Shown: piece by piece, positions 55,651 through 64,000 of the stretch
Layout of the letters: each line of letters opens with the position of its first letter
Numbering within the stretch: position 1 is the stretch's first letter
Origin: Vombatus ursinus
Taxonomy: Eukaryota; Chordata; Mammalia; Diprotodontia; Vombatidae
DNA: 64,000 nt
NCBI RefSeq assembly: GCF_900497805.2
Contig: NW_020946557.1
Coordinates: 5,508,833 to 5,572,832 of the forward strand
Reading direction: 5' to 3'
Notes under the pieces: model-generated
What the model was told of the DNA's origin: nothing
The model's input: only the letters and a program-made list of their open reading frames with translations
Database searches by the model: none
Translations under genes and position numbers: made by a program

Positions 55651-55735
55651 ATGATGATGATGATGATGATGCTGATGATGATCTTGATCATGATCATGAT
55701 CACGATGTCATGATGATGATGGTGATGGTGATATC
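55650..55735. repeat. (GAT)n microsatellite at the THER1 3' end
   Basis: GAT and degenerate 'gatcat' repeats grow out of the SINE 3' end. The 75-residue Asp-rich frame at 55593-55820 is its translation. Confidence 0.95.
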
Positions 55736-56000
55736 AAAACAGGTGAAAACAATGATCAGACAAGATATTGTACATGCCTGGTTAGTATTTCATCTTACAC
55801 TTATCCTCTTTAAGACGTGATCTGCAGGAAGAGTTGCATCTAAATGTGCCTAATATGCATAAAACAAGGGCAACTCTTTGGTTTTCCCCTGGAATGTTAT
55901 AATTTCCCATTAAATTATATTGAACAGATTAGAAATGGAATAGAATAATAATAATATCAATGAAAACAACTGGCATTTATTAAACACTTAGCAGCTTAGC
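55736..56000. other. Unassigned
   Basis: No gene. A short 'ggcatttattaaacacttag' at 55973-55992 may be MIR/L2-related. Confidence 0.3.
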
Positions 56001-56333
56001 AGTTGGATCTGGGTTGCAGTTCTGGGTGGTGGTCCTGGGGTGAGGAGGAGTACTGATGGAGAGGGAATCCTCCTCACAGTTCCAAGGTGGAAAAGAATGC
56101 TGAAGAAAATAACACCTTAAAAATAAACTAAAATGGCAGAAGATATCCAAAAATCCAATGAGGAGAAGAATGCCTTCAAAAGCAGAATTGGCCAAATGGA
56201 AAAGGAAGTCCAAAAGATTACTGAAGAAAATACTTCCTTAAAAATTAGAATAGAGCAATTGGAAGCTAGTGACTTTATGAGAAATTAAGACATTGTAACA
56301 CAAAACCAAAAGAATGAAAAAATAGAAGACAAT

Positions 56334-56615
56334 GTGAAATATTTCATTGGAAAAGCAACTGACCTGGAAAATAGATCCAGGAGAGAGAATTTAAAAATTA
56401 TTGGACTATCTGAAATCCATGATCAAAGAAAGAACCTATTCATCATCTTTCAAGAAATTATCAAGGAAAACTACCCTGATATTCTAGAACCAGAGGGTAA
56501 AATAGAAATTGACAGAATCCACCAATCACCTCCTGAAAGAGATCCCCAAAGGAAAATACCTAGGAATATCATAGCCAAATTTCAGAGTTCTCAGGTCAAG
56601 GAGAAAATATTGTAA
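56334..56615 (+). pseudogene. ORF1 RRM-region piece of HAL1-like copy C (93 residues)
   Basis: This open stretch runs from 'MKYFIGKATDLENRSRREN' through 'IIFQEIIKENYPDILEPEGK' to 'NIIAKFQSSQVKEKIL'. It is the best-preserved view of the family's ORF1 RRM-like domain in the window, ending at a stop just after 'KEKIL'. Confidence 0.85.
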
Positions 56616-57010
56616 GCAGCCAGAAAGAAACAATTTCAGTATTGTGGAAACACAATCAGGATAACACAAGATTAAGCAGCTTCTACATTAAGAGACCAGA
56701 GGGTTTGGAATATATTCTAGAGGGCAAAGGAAATAGGATTACAACCAAGAACCACCTACCCAGCAAAACTGAGTATAATCCTTCGGGGGGGAAATGGACA
56801 TTTAGTGAAATAGAGAAATTTCAAGCATTCTTGATGAAAAGACCAAAGTTGAATAGAAAATTAGACTTTCAAATACAAGACTCAAGAGAAGCATGAAAAG
56901 GTCAACAAGAAAGAGAAATCACGAGGGACTTATTGAAGTTGAACTGTTTACCTTCCTGCATGTAACTCATAAGACTTTTGTCAGTATTAGGGCAGTTAGA
57001 GGGGGAAAAT

Positions 57011-57016
57011 ATAGAT

Positions 57017-57065
<49 letters not shown>

Positions 57066-57075
57066 NNNNNNNNNN

Positions 57076-57130
<55 letters not shown>

Positions 57131-57183
57131 AAGATAGATGGATGGATAAATAGGTAGGTAGGTAGATAGGTAGATAGATAGAG
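57011..57183. repeat. (GATA)n array inside HAL1-like copy C, with assembly gap
   Basis: 'gata' repeats with ten N at 57066-57075, passing into 'ggta' and 'ggat' variants before 'gagggcacagg'. Open frames through it are artefacts. Confidence 0.95.
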
Positions 57184-58009
57184 GGCACAGGATGAGTTGA
57201 AGATGAAGGGATGATATCTAAAAAAATAAAATTAAGGGGTGAGAGGATTATGCTGAGAGAAGGAGAAGGGGAGAGGTAGAATGGGGTAAATTATCTCACA
57301 TAAAACAGACAAGAAAAGGCTTTTACAGTGGAGGGGAAGTGGAGGAAGGTGAGAGGTAATGAATGAATCCTATTCTCATCAGATTTGGTTTAAGGAGGAA
57401 ATAACATAGACACTCAATTTGGTATGGAAATCTATGTTACCCTATAGGAAAATGGGGGGTGGGGGAAGAGGATAAAAGAGAGGGGGATGATATAAGGGAG
57501 AGCAGATAGGGGGAGGGGATAATCAGAAGCAAATGCTTCTGAGGAGGGATAGGGTTGAGAGAGAGAATAGAATAAATGGGGGCAGAATAGGAATAGGAAT
57601 AGTTAGTTTTTGATAACATGACTATTATGGAAATGTTTTGCATGACTACACACACATAACCTATATCAAGTTGCTTTGAAGGAAGGGAGAAAATTTGGAA
57701 CCCAAAGTTTTAAAAACAAATATTAAAAATTTTTTTTCACATGCAACTGGGAAATAAGATATACAGGCAATGGGATATAGAAATCTATCCTGCCCTACAG
57801 GAAAATAGAAGGGGAAGGAGATAAGAGAAGAGTGGAGTGACAGAAGGGAGGGCAGATTAGGGGAAGGGTTATTCAGAATGCAAGCCATCTTTGGACGGAG
57901 GGAAGAATGAGATGGGGAGAAAATTTGGAACTCAAAATCTTGTGGAAGTGAATGTTGAAAACTAAAAATAAATAAATGAATAAATTTTTAAAAAAGAAAT
58001 AAGAGGATG

Positions 58010-58254
58010 AGGGAATAGGATAGGGGGTATAAAAGGGTGTCTAGATTAATGGGGTAAGGAGAAAGGGTGGGTGGGAGAGGATAAGGGAGGGATCTTTGAA
58101 GGCAGGTATCTCAAATTAAAGGAGGGCAAGGTAGTGGATAGAAGCAAAGTACAGAAGTCAAGAGGGATAGGAAATAAGAGATACACACAAACATAAAATA
58201 AAGATTAGGAGTAGTATTTATTAGGGAAAAAAAGCAGGGGGTAGTGATCATGAT
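58010..58254 (+). repeat. Purine-rich L1-related sequence (tentative)
   Basis: 'gtgtctagattaatggggt' and 'tagtgatcatgatctcagac' resemble stretches of an old marsupial L1-type element. The same sequence appears to continue at 58701 beyond the inverted insertion. No frame is recognisable. Confidence 0.35.
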
Positions 58255-58272
58255 CTCAGACAAAGTTAAAAT

Positions 58273-58682
58273 TTTTAATATTTGTTTTTAAAACTTTGGG
58301 TTCCAAATTTTCTCCCTTCCTTCCAAGCAACTTGATATAGGTTATGTGTGTGTAGTCATGCAAAACATTTCCATAATAGTCATGTTATCAAAAACTAACT
58401 ATTCCTATTCCTATTCTGCCCCCCATTTATTCTATTCTCTCTCTTAACCCTATCCCTCCTCAGAAGCGTTTGCTTCTGATTATCCCCCCCCCCTCTCTGC
58501 CCTCCCTTATATCCTCCCCCTCTCTTTTATCCTCTTCCCCCACCCCCCATTTTCCTATAGGGTAACATAGATTTCCATACCAAATTGAGTGTCTATGTTA
58601 TTTCCTCCTTAAACCAAATCTGATGAGAATAGGATTCATTCATTACCTCTCACCTTCCTCCACTTCCCCTCCACTGTAAAAG
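58273..58682 (-). mobile_element. Inverted 410-bp second copy of part of HAL1-like copy C
   Basis: Reverse-complemented, this segment matches 57320-57728 of copy C with about eight substitutions and one indel by eye (about 98 percent). It shares the doubled 'ggaataggaatag' (rc) and 'cacacacataacc' (rc) details found in C but absent from A and B. It is flanked by the perfect 18-bp direct repeat 'ctcagacaaagttaaaat' at 58255-58272 and 58683-58700. Its 3' end falls in an internal A-rich site of the source instead of at the element's own tail. Confidence 0.88.
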
Positions 58683-58700
58683 CTCAGACAAAGTTAAAAT

Positions 58701-58905
58701 AGATTTAATCAAAGGAGAGAGATAGGGATACTATACTATGTCAGCCATATTAATCAATATTGTTTCGGGCTATTTAAAAAACTAGAGAGTGTAAGGCTGG
58801 AATATTGATGTGCTGTAGGAAATGAAGAGTTGGGTGGACTTAGAAAAATATGGAAAGACATGGACTTATCAAGGAAAGTGTTATGCATCCTCAGGGAAAC
58901 AGAAC
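58701..58905 (+). repeat. Old L1 LINE, ORF2 3' end fragment
   Basis: 'ggaatattgatgtgctgtag', 'gaaatgaagagttgggtg' and 'aaaatatggaaagacatgg' match the L1 ORF2 end ('gtgctataagaaatgatgag', 'atggaaagacttac'). Confidence 0.55.
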
Positions 58906-58924
58906 AAACAAATATAGTACAGGC

Positions 58925-59021
58925 TTACATAGATGCATATGAATATGTATGTCTATATATAAATATGATTATAAATATGTAAGTACATGTATGTATATGT
59001 AAGTGTATGTATGTATGTATA

Positions 59022-59061
<40 letters not shown>

Positions 59062-59070
59062 TGTGTGTGA
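58925..59070. repeat. TATG/TA microsatellite
   Basis: 'gtatgtatgtatatgtgtg' and '(ta)n' repeats. The 84-residue frame at 59007-59261 starts inside it and is not a gene. Confidence 0.95.
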
Positions 59071-59264
59071 ACACAGTGTGTAGTATTATACAGGTTTTCC
59101 TAAAATGGAAACTTATTTCTACATATTTTGAATCCTCTCATATTCTTATATATACATGGCAATGTGTTTTTTTCTTTTCTTATTTTATATTTAAGTTTAT
59201 AGTTCTTTTTCTTTTCTTATTGTGTATTTCAGTTTTAGTATTTAAGTTTAAAATAAATTAATAA

Positions 59265-59428
59265 TAAATAATAATAATTTATATTCACAATAACCCTGAG
59301 AGGTAGATGCTATTATGATTTCCATTTTGACAGTTGAAGAAACTGAGGCAAAGGGTAAGTGACTTGTTTGTGTTCACATAGCTGGTAAGTGTTTGAAGCT
59401 AGATTTGAACACTGAACTTCCGGGTTTA
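59265..59428 (-). repeat. THER1/MIR SINE (first of two in tandem)
   Basis: 'tatattcacaataaccctg', 'gttgaagaaactgaggc', 'gttcacatagctggtaag' and 'gatttgaacactgaac' give a minus-strand THER1. Confidence 0.8.
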
Positions 59429-59429
59429 G

Positions 59430-59672
59430 GCACTTATGTGCCAGGCACTATGCTAAACACTTTACAAATATTATCTCATTTTATATTCACAATAACCCTG
59501 AGGGGTAGGTTCTGTTATTATTTCCATTTTTACAATTGCACAAACTAAGACGAAAGTTAAGTGACTTGCCCAAGGTCACACAGCTAGTAAGTGTCTGAGG
59601 ATAGATTTAAACTGAGGTCTTCTTAACTCCAGGTTCAGTCTTCTATCCACCTGGCCACCTAGCTGCCTCCCA
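59430..59672 (-). repeat. THER1/MIR SINE (second of two in tandem)
   Basis: 'ctttacaaatattatctc', 'tatattcacaataaccctg', 'gacttgcccaaggtcacac' and 'acctggccacctagctgcc' give a near full-length minus-strand THER1. It shares the unusual 'tatattcacaataaccctgag' stretch with its neighbour. Confidence 0.88.
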
Positions 59673-60400
59673 GCCAGGGAGTCCTGTTAGAAGACTTACT
59701 GGCTGGTGGTGACTAACAATGGAAAAGGAAACAGAAGAATCACAAATGGAAAAACTCAGCAGTTTGAGGTCATTCTGCATCAGGTGATATACCTCAACAT
59801 GCTTCAGTAGCCCCAGAGGACATCACTGTAAAATCACTGATGTTCATAATGACAATCCTAAAAAACTGCAAAAAGCTTAGTGTGATCAATATGCTCACTT
59901 TAATAAGGCAAGGAAGTTGTTAATATGTTCTGAAGTATTTTAATTTTAAAAAGTGAAAGAAAAAAATTTGTCACTTGATGGGGTAAAGTTCAATTATCTA
60001 GAAAATTAACCACCAGAGCAGTTCATTCTCTGACAGTTCCCCTATAGGTTTCACTACAAGGTGAATGTAAAAATAATCTTGTCAGTTACATATTGGTGCA
60101 CACATCTTTACCAGTTCATAATGAGGAGTCATGCTATTTGTACCATCCTACAGAGCAATCTACATGTTGCTCTCTAACCTGTTTGATAATAAAGTATAAT
60201 AGTTGCTTCTCTCTAGATAATTATAAGAAATGACAAGGTCAGTTGGAAATTGTACAGATTCTAATATAGTATCATAAAATGAGTCCAGTGTATTTCAGGC
60301 TGCTAAAGGTGTTTTATTTGCTTCTTTGTAATGCTGAAATGTCTGATAAAGCAAAAATCAAAGGGTAGCATAATAGTCAGGTCCAAAGTCACTATTTACC
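59673..60400. other. Unassigned
   Basis: No gene or named repeat seen. Confidence 0.3.
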
Positions 60401-60401
60401 A

Positions 60402-60404
60402 AAA

Positions 60405-60448
<44 letters not shown>

Positions 60449-60450
60449 AA
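60402..60450. repeat. (GAAA)n microsatellite
   Basis: About twelve 'gaaa' units. The Lys/Glu-repeat frame at 60331-60567 is its translation. Confidence 0.95.
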
Positions 60451-60579
60451 AGCTATTCAACCCAAAATTTTCAGGTTGGTTTCAATATTTTTAAATGCAT
60501 CAGAGAATTTCTTAAATCCCGACCTTGCTTTGCTTGTGTCAACAACACCAAGAAGCTACTCACCTAGTAGAGTGCAGTC

Positions 60580-61080
60580 ATACTGCCATGTTCAAATCAC
60601 ATGAAATGAGGGACAGCCATTATTGGAAAAACAAAACGACTATTTCTCCTTGACAGAGTGACCTTGTTTAATGTCCTCTGTGCCATTCACCCTTCCATAG
60701 TTGATCAGCCAATTCCATTTATCATTCTAATTAGGCAGCATCTTGCCAGTTCAATCAGCCTCAATTACTTTAGGCCTCATTAGTGACTGACATTCTGTAA
60801 CAAGTGCATCTCTGAATGAACAAGGTCAGATAGAGAAGTAAAGCATCCAGACAGCAAGTACATTTATGACCTGCTACATAGTACTGTTAATTTTGGCAAG
60901 AGATTCAAAAGATGTTCAAACTTTTCTTTCCTTATTCAGGCTGTAAATCTTGGTTCAAACAGTTTTGCTTTCACATGGAATCAGAAAAGTGCTGATCTCT
61001 CTGTCTCAGGACAAATAAATATGCCTATCTTATGGAAACCAAATGTTTTCACAATCATTACCATAATCCATATGGTTATG
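60580..61080. other. Repeat-free block, candidate conserved noncoding element
   Basis: This has balanced composition, no repeat family, no microsatellite and no long frame. Densely packed homeodomain-like sites are visible ('attctaattaggcagc', 'cctcaattactttagg', 'gcctcattagtgactgac'). An enhancer-type conserved element is plausible but not shown. Confidence 0.35.
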
Positions 61081-61084
61081 TGGA

Positions 61085-61320
61085 TAATCATAGAATCCTA
61101 AAGTTGAAAAGGGCCTTAGAGATGGTCTCTCCTCATGTCTCCTTGAAACATGAAATTTTCTATGATATTCTTGACAAGTGTTTGTCCAGTCTCTACCTCG
61201 AAATCTCTAGTGTCAGGGCATGTTTCTAGACAGAGCAGCACATTCCATTTGTATACAGCTCTAATTCTTATGAAATCCTTCCTTATAAGTTGAACAAAAT
61301 TTTGCTTCCCTGTAACTTCA
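61085..61320 (-). repeat. L3/CR1 LINE fragment
   Basis: 'aagttgaaaagggccttag', 'gacaagtgtttgtccagtc', 'tacctcgaaatctctagtg' and 'cacattccatttgtatac' match the reverse complement of the CR1/L3 3' region. The minus-strand frame 61116-61355 runs through it by chance. Confidence 0.78.
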
Positions 61321-61573
61321 GCAGCTAGGTGACACAATGAATAGAGTACCTGCATAGGGGTCAGAAGGACCTGAGTTGAAATCTGAACTGTATGGCCCTG
61401 GGCAAATCACCTAACCCTGTTTGCCTCACTTTCCTCATCTGTAAAGTGAATTGGAGAAAGAAATGGCAAAACACTCCAGTTTCTTTTCCAGAAAAACCCC
61501 AAATGGGGTCACAGAATCAACCACTACTAAATTGGCAAAGCAACAACAACAACAATAACAACAACAAAAAAAA
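61321..61573 (+). mobile_element. MAR1 SINE, complete
   Basis: The head 'gcagctaggtgacacaatg' is followed by 'aaggacctgagttgaaatc', 'ggccctgggcaaatcacc', 'tcactttcctcatctgtaaa' and 'aaatggcaaaacactccag'. The tail 'cccaaatggggtcacag' and (CAA)n then follow. It begins exactly where the L3/CR1 fragment stops. Confidence 0.88.
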
Positions 61574-61574
61574 A

Positions 61575-61930
61575 AACTTCTGTCCACTGTTTCTTATTCT
61601 GATCTCTACGGTCAAGTAGAATATGTAAAATTCTTTTTTCCACAACAACCTTTCATTTATTTAAAGACAGAAAAATACAAAAATTGATTCACTGGGGTCT
61701 TGGAAATGTTTCCCTTTGTTTTTATCTTCATTTCAAAGTACTTTTCTCTGTTCCATTGAGTGAAATTTTTCACCCTACTGATTGGTGATTACTCGGTTAC
61801 CTTTCCATTTCCAAAGAAATCAAGCCATTCAGTAAAATTTTTAAATAACAAGTCCTCAAGGCTTTTTTCAAGCATTTTTTTTGTTTACTTAATTTCATTT
61901 TCCTAAGGAAAGTCTAGGAATGATATATGT
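61575..61930. other. Unassigned
   Basis: Nothing recognised. Confidence 0.3.
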
Positions 61931-61934
61931 TACA

Positions 61935-62110
61935 GCGAATAGGGAATGATCTAAGAATCAGGACTACTTGGATTCAAATATAGCCTCTGACACACACATA
62001 TATACTGGCTGTATTATCCTGGCAAGTCACTTAACCTCTCATTTTTCCAACTTTTCTAAGACTCCATGTTATAGACAAATTGTTGATCAATTCTGTATCA
62101 ATGTAGGGAG
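61935..62110 (+). repeat. THER1/MIR SINE, degraded
   Basis: 'cagcgaatagggaatgatc', 'cttggattcaaatatagcc', 'tggcaagtcacttaacc' and the beginning of the tail fit MIR at low identity. Confidence 0.65.
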
Positions 62111-62329
62111 TTTTTTCACCAAGAGTTCAATTCATCAGTGAAATTCCAAATATACAAACACATGGAAGGTCTGTAAATTCTGGAAAACTGGAGAAAAATA
62201 CATTCCAATATTTGCAACAATTGCACAACTTTTATGTTTTTACTCTTTGAGTGACCCTACAGCATTACACTAGTATGAACCTCTCCAGCCCACTTTAGTG
62301 TGTGCTACTTCTGAAATCTAATTCAATTT

Positions 62330-62435
62330 AACAAGAATTTAAGGTACTATGCCTGATACTAGGGATACAGAGACAAATTGAAAAATAGTTCCTGTTCCCA
62401 AGGAGCTAGCATTCAACTGTGAGAAGGGTGAATAT
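62330..62435 (+). repeat. Old mammalian 'ggtactatgcctg' repeat (L2/MIR-associated)
   Basis: 'gtactatgcctgatactag', 'ggatacagagacaaattg', 'gttcctgttcccaaggag' and 'ctagcattcaact' repeat the chain seen at 9495 and 30105. Confidence 0.5.
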
Positions 62436-62559
62436 ACAACAGGCATAAAAACAAATAAATATATATATATGATAATTTAACAATAAATATGAAGAAAAGT
62501 TTCCTATAGGCAATAAATGAACATGAACTGAACCTTAAAGGAAGAAAAAAATCATAGGA

Positions 62560-62668
62560 TTAGAGGAATTATCTTATGAAAAAGCCTTAGAGATCATTTA
62601 ATCTGACTCCCTAATTTTACAGAGGAAATACTGGATAAAGAACAAGATTGGAGGCCCAGGATTTGAGT
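62560..62668 (-). repeat. MIR3 SINE, tail half
   Basis: 'aaagccttagagatcattt', 'aatctgactccctaatttt' and 'acagaggaaatactgg' are reverse-complement MIR3. Confidence 0.65.
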
Positions 62669-62694
62669 GTGACTGAGTATGAAATTAACTACGC

Positions 62695-62730
<36 letters not shown>

Positions 62731-62800
62731 CATGTGTATATATACACATACATATATACATATGTGTGTATATAATATAAGTATATATAATATATATGTA
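62695..62800. repeat. (GT)n then TA-rich microsatellite
   Basis: About 30 bp of pure GT repeat (62697-62728) are followed by 'tatatacacatacatata' variants. Confidence 0.95.
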
Positions 62801-62989
62801 TATAATCAAAGGAATGATATGTCTCCTAACATGGTTTGATTTTCTATGATTTGCACCCAGGATTGCTAACAGGTTCTTCCATAAATACCAAGTGATTGAC
62901 TAATAAATATGCTGAAGAATGTTTCAAACTCGATTCATGTAACACCAAAACATACATTCCTTTCTTGAAAGTCAAACAATTTTGGAAGA

Positions 62990-63070
62990 TCATAGATTTA
63001 GTGCTAGAAGAGATCTAGGAGGTCATGTAGTCCAACCCCCTCATTTTACAAATAAAGTAACTGAAATGTA
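62990..63070 (-). repeat. MIR3 SINE, tail half
   Basis: 'gatcatagatttagtgctag', 'gaggtcatgtagtccaacc', 'ccctcattttacaaat' and 'aagtaactgaaatg' match reverse-complement MIR3 well. Confidence 0.75.
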
Positions 63071-63363
63071 TTAAATCTTTAATGCTGGGAAAGTTAAATA
63101 TCTAAATATCAGAAAGAACTGGCTCATGGTCTTCCAATTTTAATATAACTTATGATCTAACATATTGAACTATCTTATCCACAGAAAAGCAGGAAGAAAT
63201 ACATGTTGTTAGGGCATCCAGATACTGGTACATGCTTCCTAAATAATTGTTGATTGATTAATTGATTTCTCCATCAAAAATAGAACTTCTAAATTAGACT
63301 ATAACTTGAATTTCCTAATGGACCAACTTCAATATTTTAAGATAATTGAAGGATAATACACAA

Positions 63364-63545
63364 TAGATTTAGAACTGTAGTAAACTTAGAGATCATTTAG
63401 AACAACTGTCCCACTACAACTAAAGAAATTAAGGTCAAGTTCGTTTAAATGACTTGTTTTTTCATACAGGTTAAGTAGGTAGCAGAGCTAGTATCTGAAC
63501 CAAAGTTCTCAAACTCTTAATTTGATGTTCCTTCCATGGCTCCCC
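63364..63545 (-). repeat. MIR3 SINE, near full length
   Basis: 'gatttagaactgtagtaaac', 'ttagagatcatttagaac', 'agaaattaaggtcaag', 'ggtagcagagctagtatc' and 'gttccttccatggc' cover the SINE in reverse orientation. Confidence 0.75.
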
Positions 63546-63865
63546 AAGTTGTCTATGGATCACCTATTAGGGAAAAAAAAGAAAAGAAAGAAAGGTTTTC
63601 CCTAAGGAAGTAATCTCCAGACATACCCATGCAAGCATATTTACAGAAAAACATGCCACTTGATGAGGGCTGCATGATTTAATGCTCTAGAATAAAGGAA
63701 GCAAGTTTTCATCATATGATTCTTAACCAAGAGTACTGACTTGTAAGAGGAGTCAGTCCTTTTTCAAATTACTTGTATGTATTTATTTTAAATATAATCA
63801 CAACATAGCTAGCTTTTACAGAGTGATTTACCCATTGGTGGCCTCTTACCCCACACACCTGCTTT
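63546..63865. other. Unassigned
   Basis: Nothing recognised except a short A/G-rich run at 63574-63592. Confidence 0.3.
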
Positions 63866-63869
63866 TCAG

Positions 63870-64000
63870 CTACCATATGTGTGTTGTCTTCTCTCATTAG
63901 ACCATAAACTCCTTGAGATCTAGGCCTGTTTTTATTTTATTTGTTTGTATCCCCAGTGCTCAATACATTTTCCAGCATGTAGTAAATGCTTAATAATTGT
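63870..64000 (+). repeat. L2 LINE, 3' end, running to the window edge
   Basis: 'agaccataaactccttgag', 'gtttgtatccccagtgctc' and 'agtaaatgcttaataattg' match the L2 terminus. The last bases may lie beyond 64000. Confidence 0.85.

Larger units (their letters stand above)
56005..57995 (+). mobile_element. HAL1-like element, copy C (5'-truncated, internally deleted)
   Basis: It starts in the 5' UTR ('ggatctgggttgcagttctg', equivalent to about 42551 in copy A), then jumps near 56090 to mid-ORF1, so roughly 0.5 kb including the ORF1 start is missing. The ORF1 rest is recognisable: 'KATDLENRSRRENLKIIGLS' (56352-56411) and 'KIEIDRIHQSPPERDPQRK'. The ORF1 end lies near 56896. The GATA array (57011-57183), the 3' UTR and the end 'gaaaactaaaaataaataa' follow. 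Same family as A and B but a different insertion. Confidence 0.85.

Noticed and set aside
55593-55820. Asp-rich acidic frame
   Set aside because: Translation of the GAT-repeat tail of a THER1 SINE.

Overview
This is a vertebrate, AT-rich, gene-poor window. Its repeat content points to a marsupial, probably Australidelphian. The indicators are WSINE1-type SINEs (a CORE-SINE head with a poly-A tail), MAR1 SINEs carrying an RTE-type 3' end, THER1/MIR, MIR3, long relics of L2 and L3/CR1, an RTE LINE, several marsupial-type L1 lineages and L1-derived elements that carry only ORF1 (HAL1-like). I cannot assign a species. I found no host protein-coding exon, tRNA, rRNA or CRISPR. Every longer open frame I examined is either a decayed LINE frame or a chance translation of a microsatellite or SINE. 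The window therefore reads as intergenic or deep-intronic DNA.

Layout. 1-9.6 kb holds L2, WSINE1, MIR3, THER1 and MAR1 copies (several nested), a minus-strand L1 split by a ~610-bp segment, and a minus-strand LTR-element fossil. 10.2-11.8 kb has an L1 in which 5' UTR-like sequence runs straight into 3' UTR, then a second L1 3' end. 12.2-17.9 kb has an L2 holding a hAT-like MITE, an old L1 split by another hAT-like MITE, an L2 holding an RTE-type tail, a 1.2-kb RTE LINE, and a MAR1 directly behind it. 18-24 kb is sparse, with a palindromic MITE inside a MIR and several microsatellites. 24.4-27.3 kb holds a 2.3-kb L2 with endonuclease and RT remnants, then L3/CR1 and MIR3. 27.3-41.6 kb is mostly unassigned DNA with scattered old L2, L3, MIR and L1 ends.

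41.9-54.9 kb is a dense L1 nest. An L1 5' UTR is interrupted by two HAL1-like units that share one perfect 20-bp target-site duplication. Downstream lie a scrambled L1/other-LINE junction and two more 5'-truncated L1s. 56.0-58.7 kb carries a third HAL1-like copy and, 0.5 kb away, an inverted 410-bp second copy of part of it, bounded by a perfect 18-bp duplication. 59-64 kb returns to old SINE/LINE debris, with one repeat-free stretch that may be a conserved noncoding element.

There is no operon-like or pathway logic here. The biology visible is layered transposition. L1 machinery probably moved the HAL1-like units and WSINE1, and RTE machinery probably moved MAR1 (they share a 3' end). hAT-like MITEs inserted into older LINEs and SINEs. 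Family names come from remembered consensus sequences, not from a search. Most boundaries are good to about 5-30 bp unless a target-site duplication is quoted.
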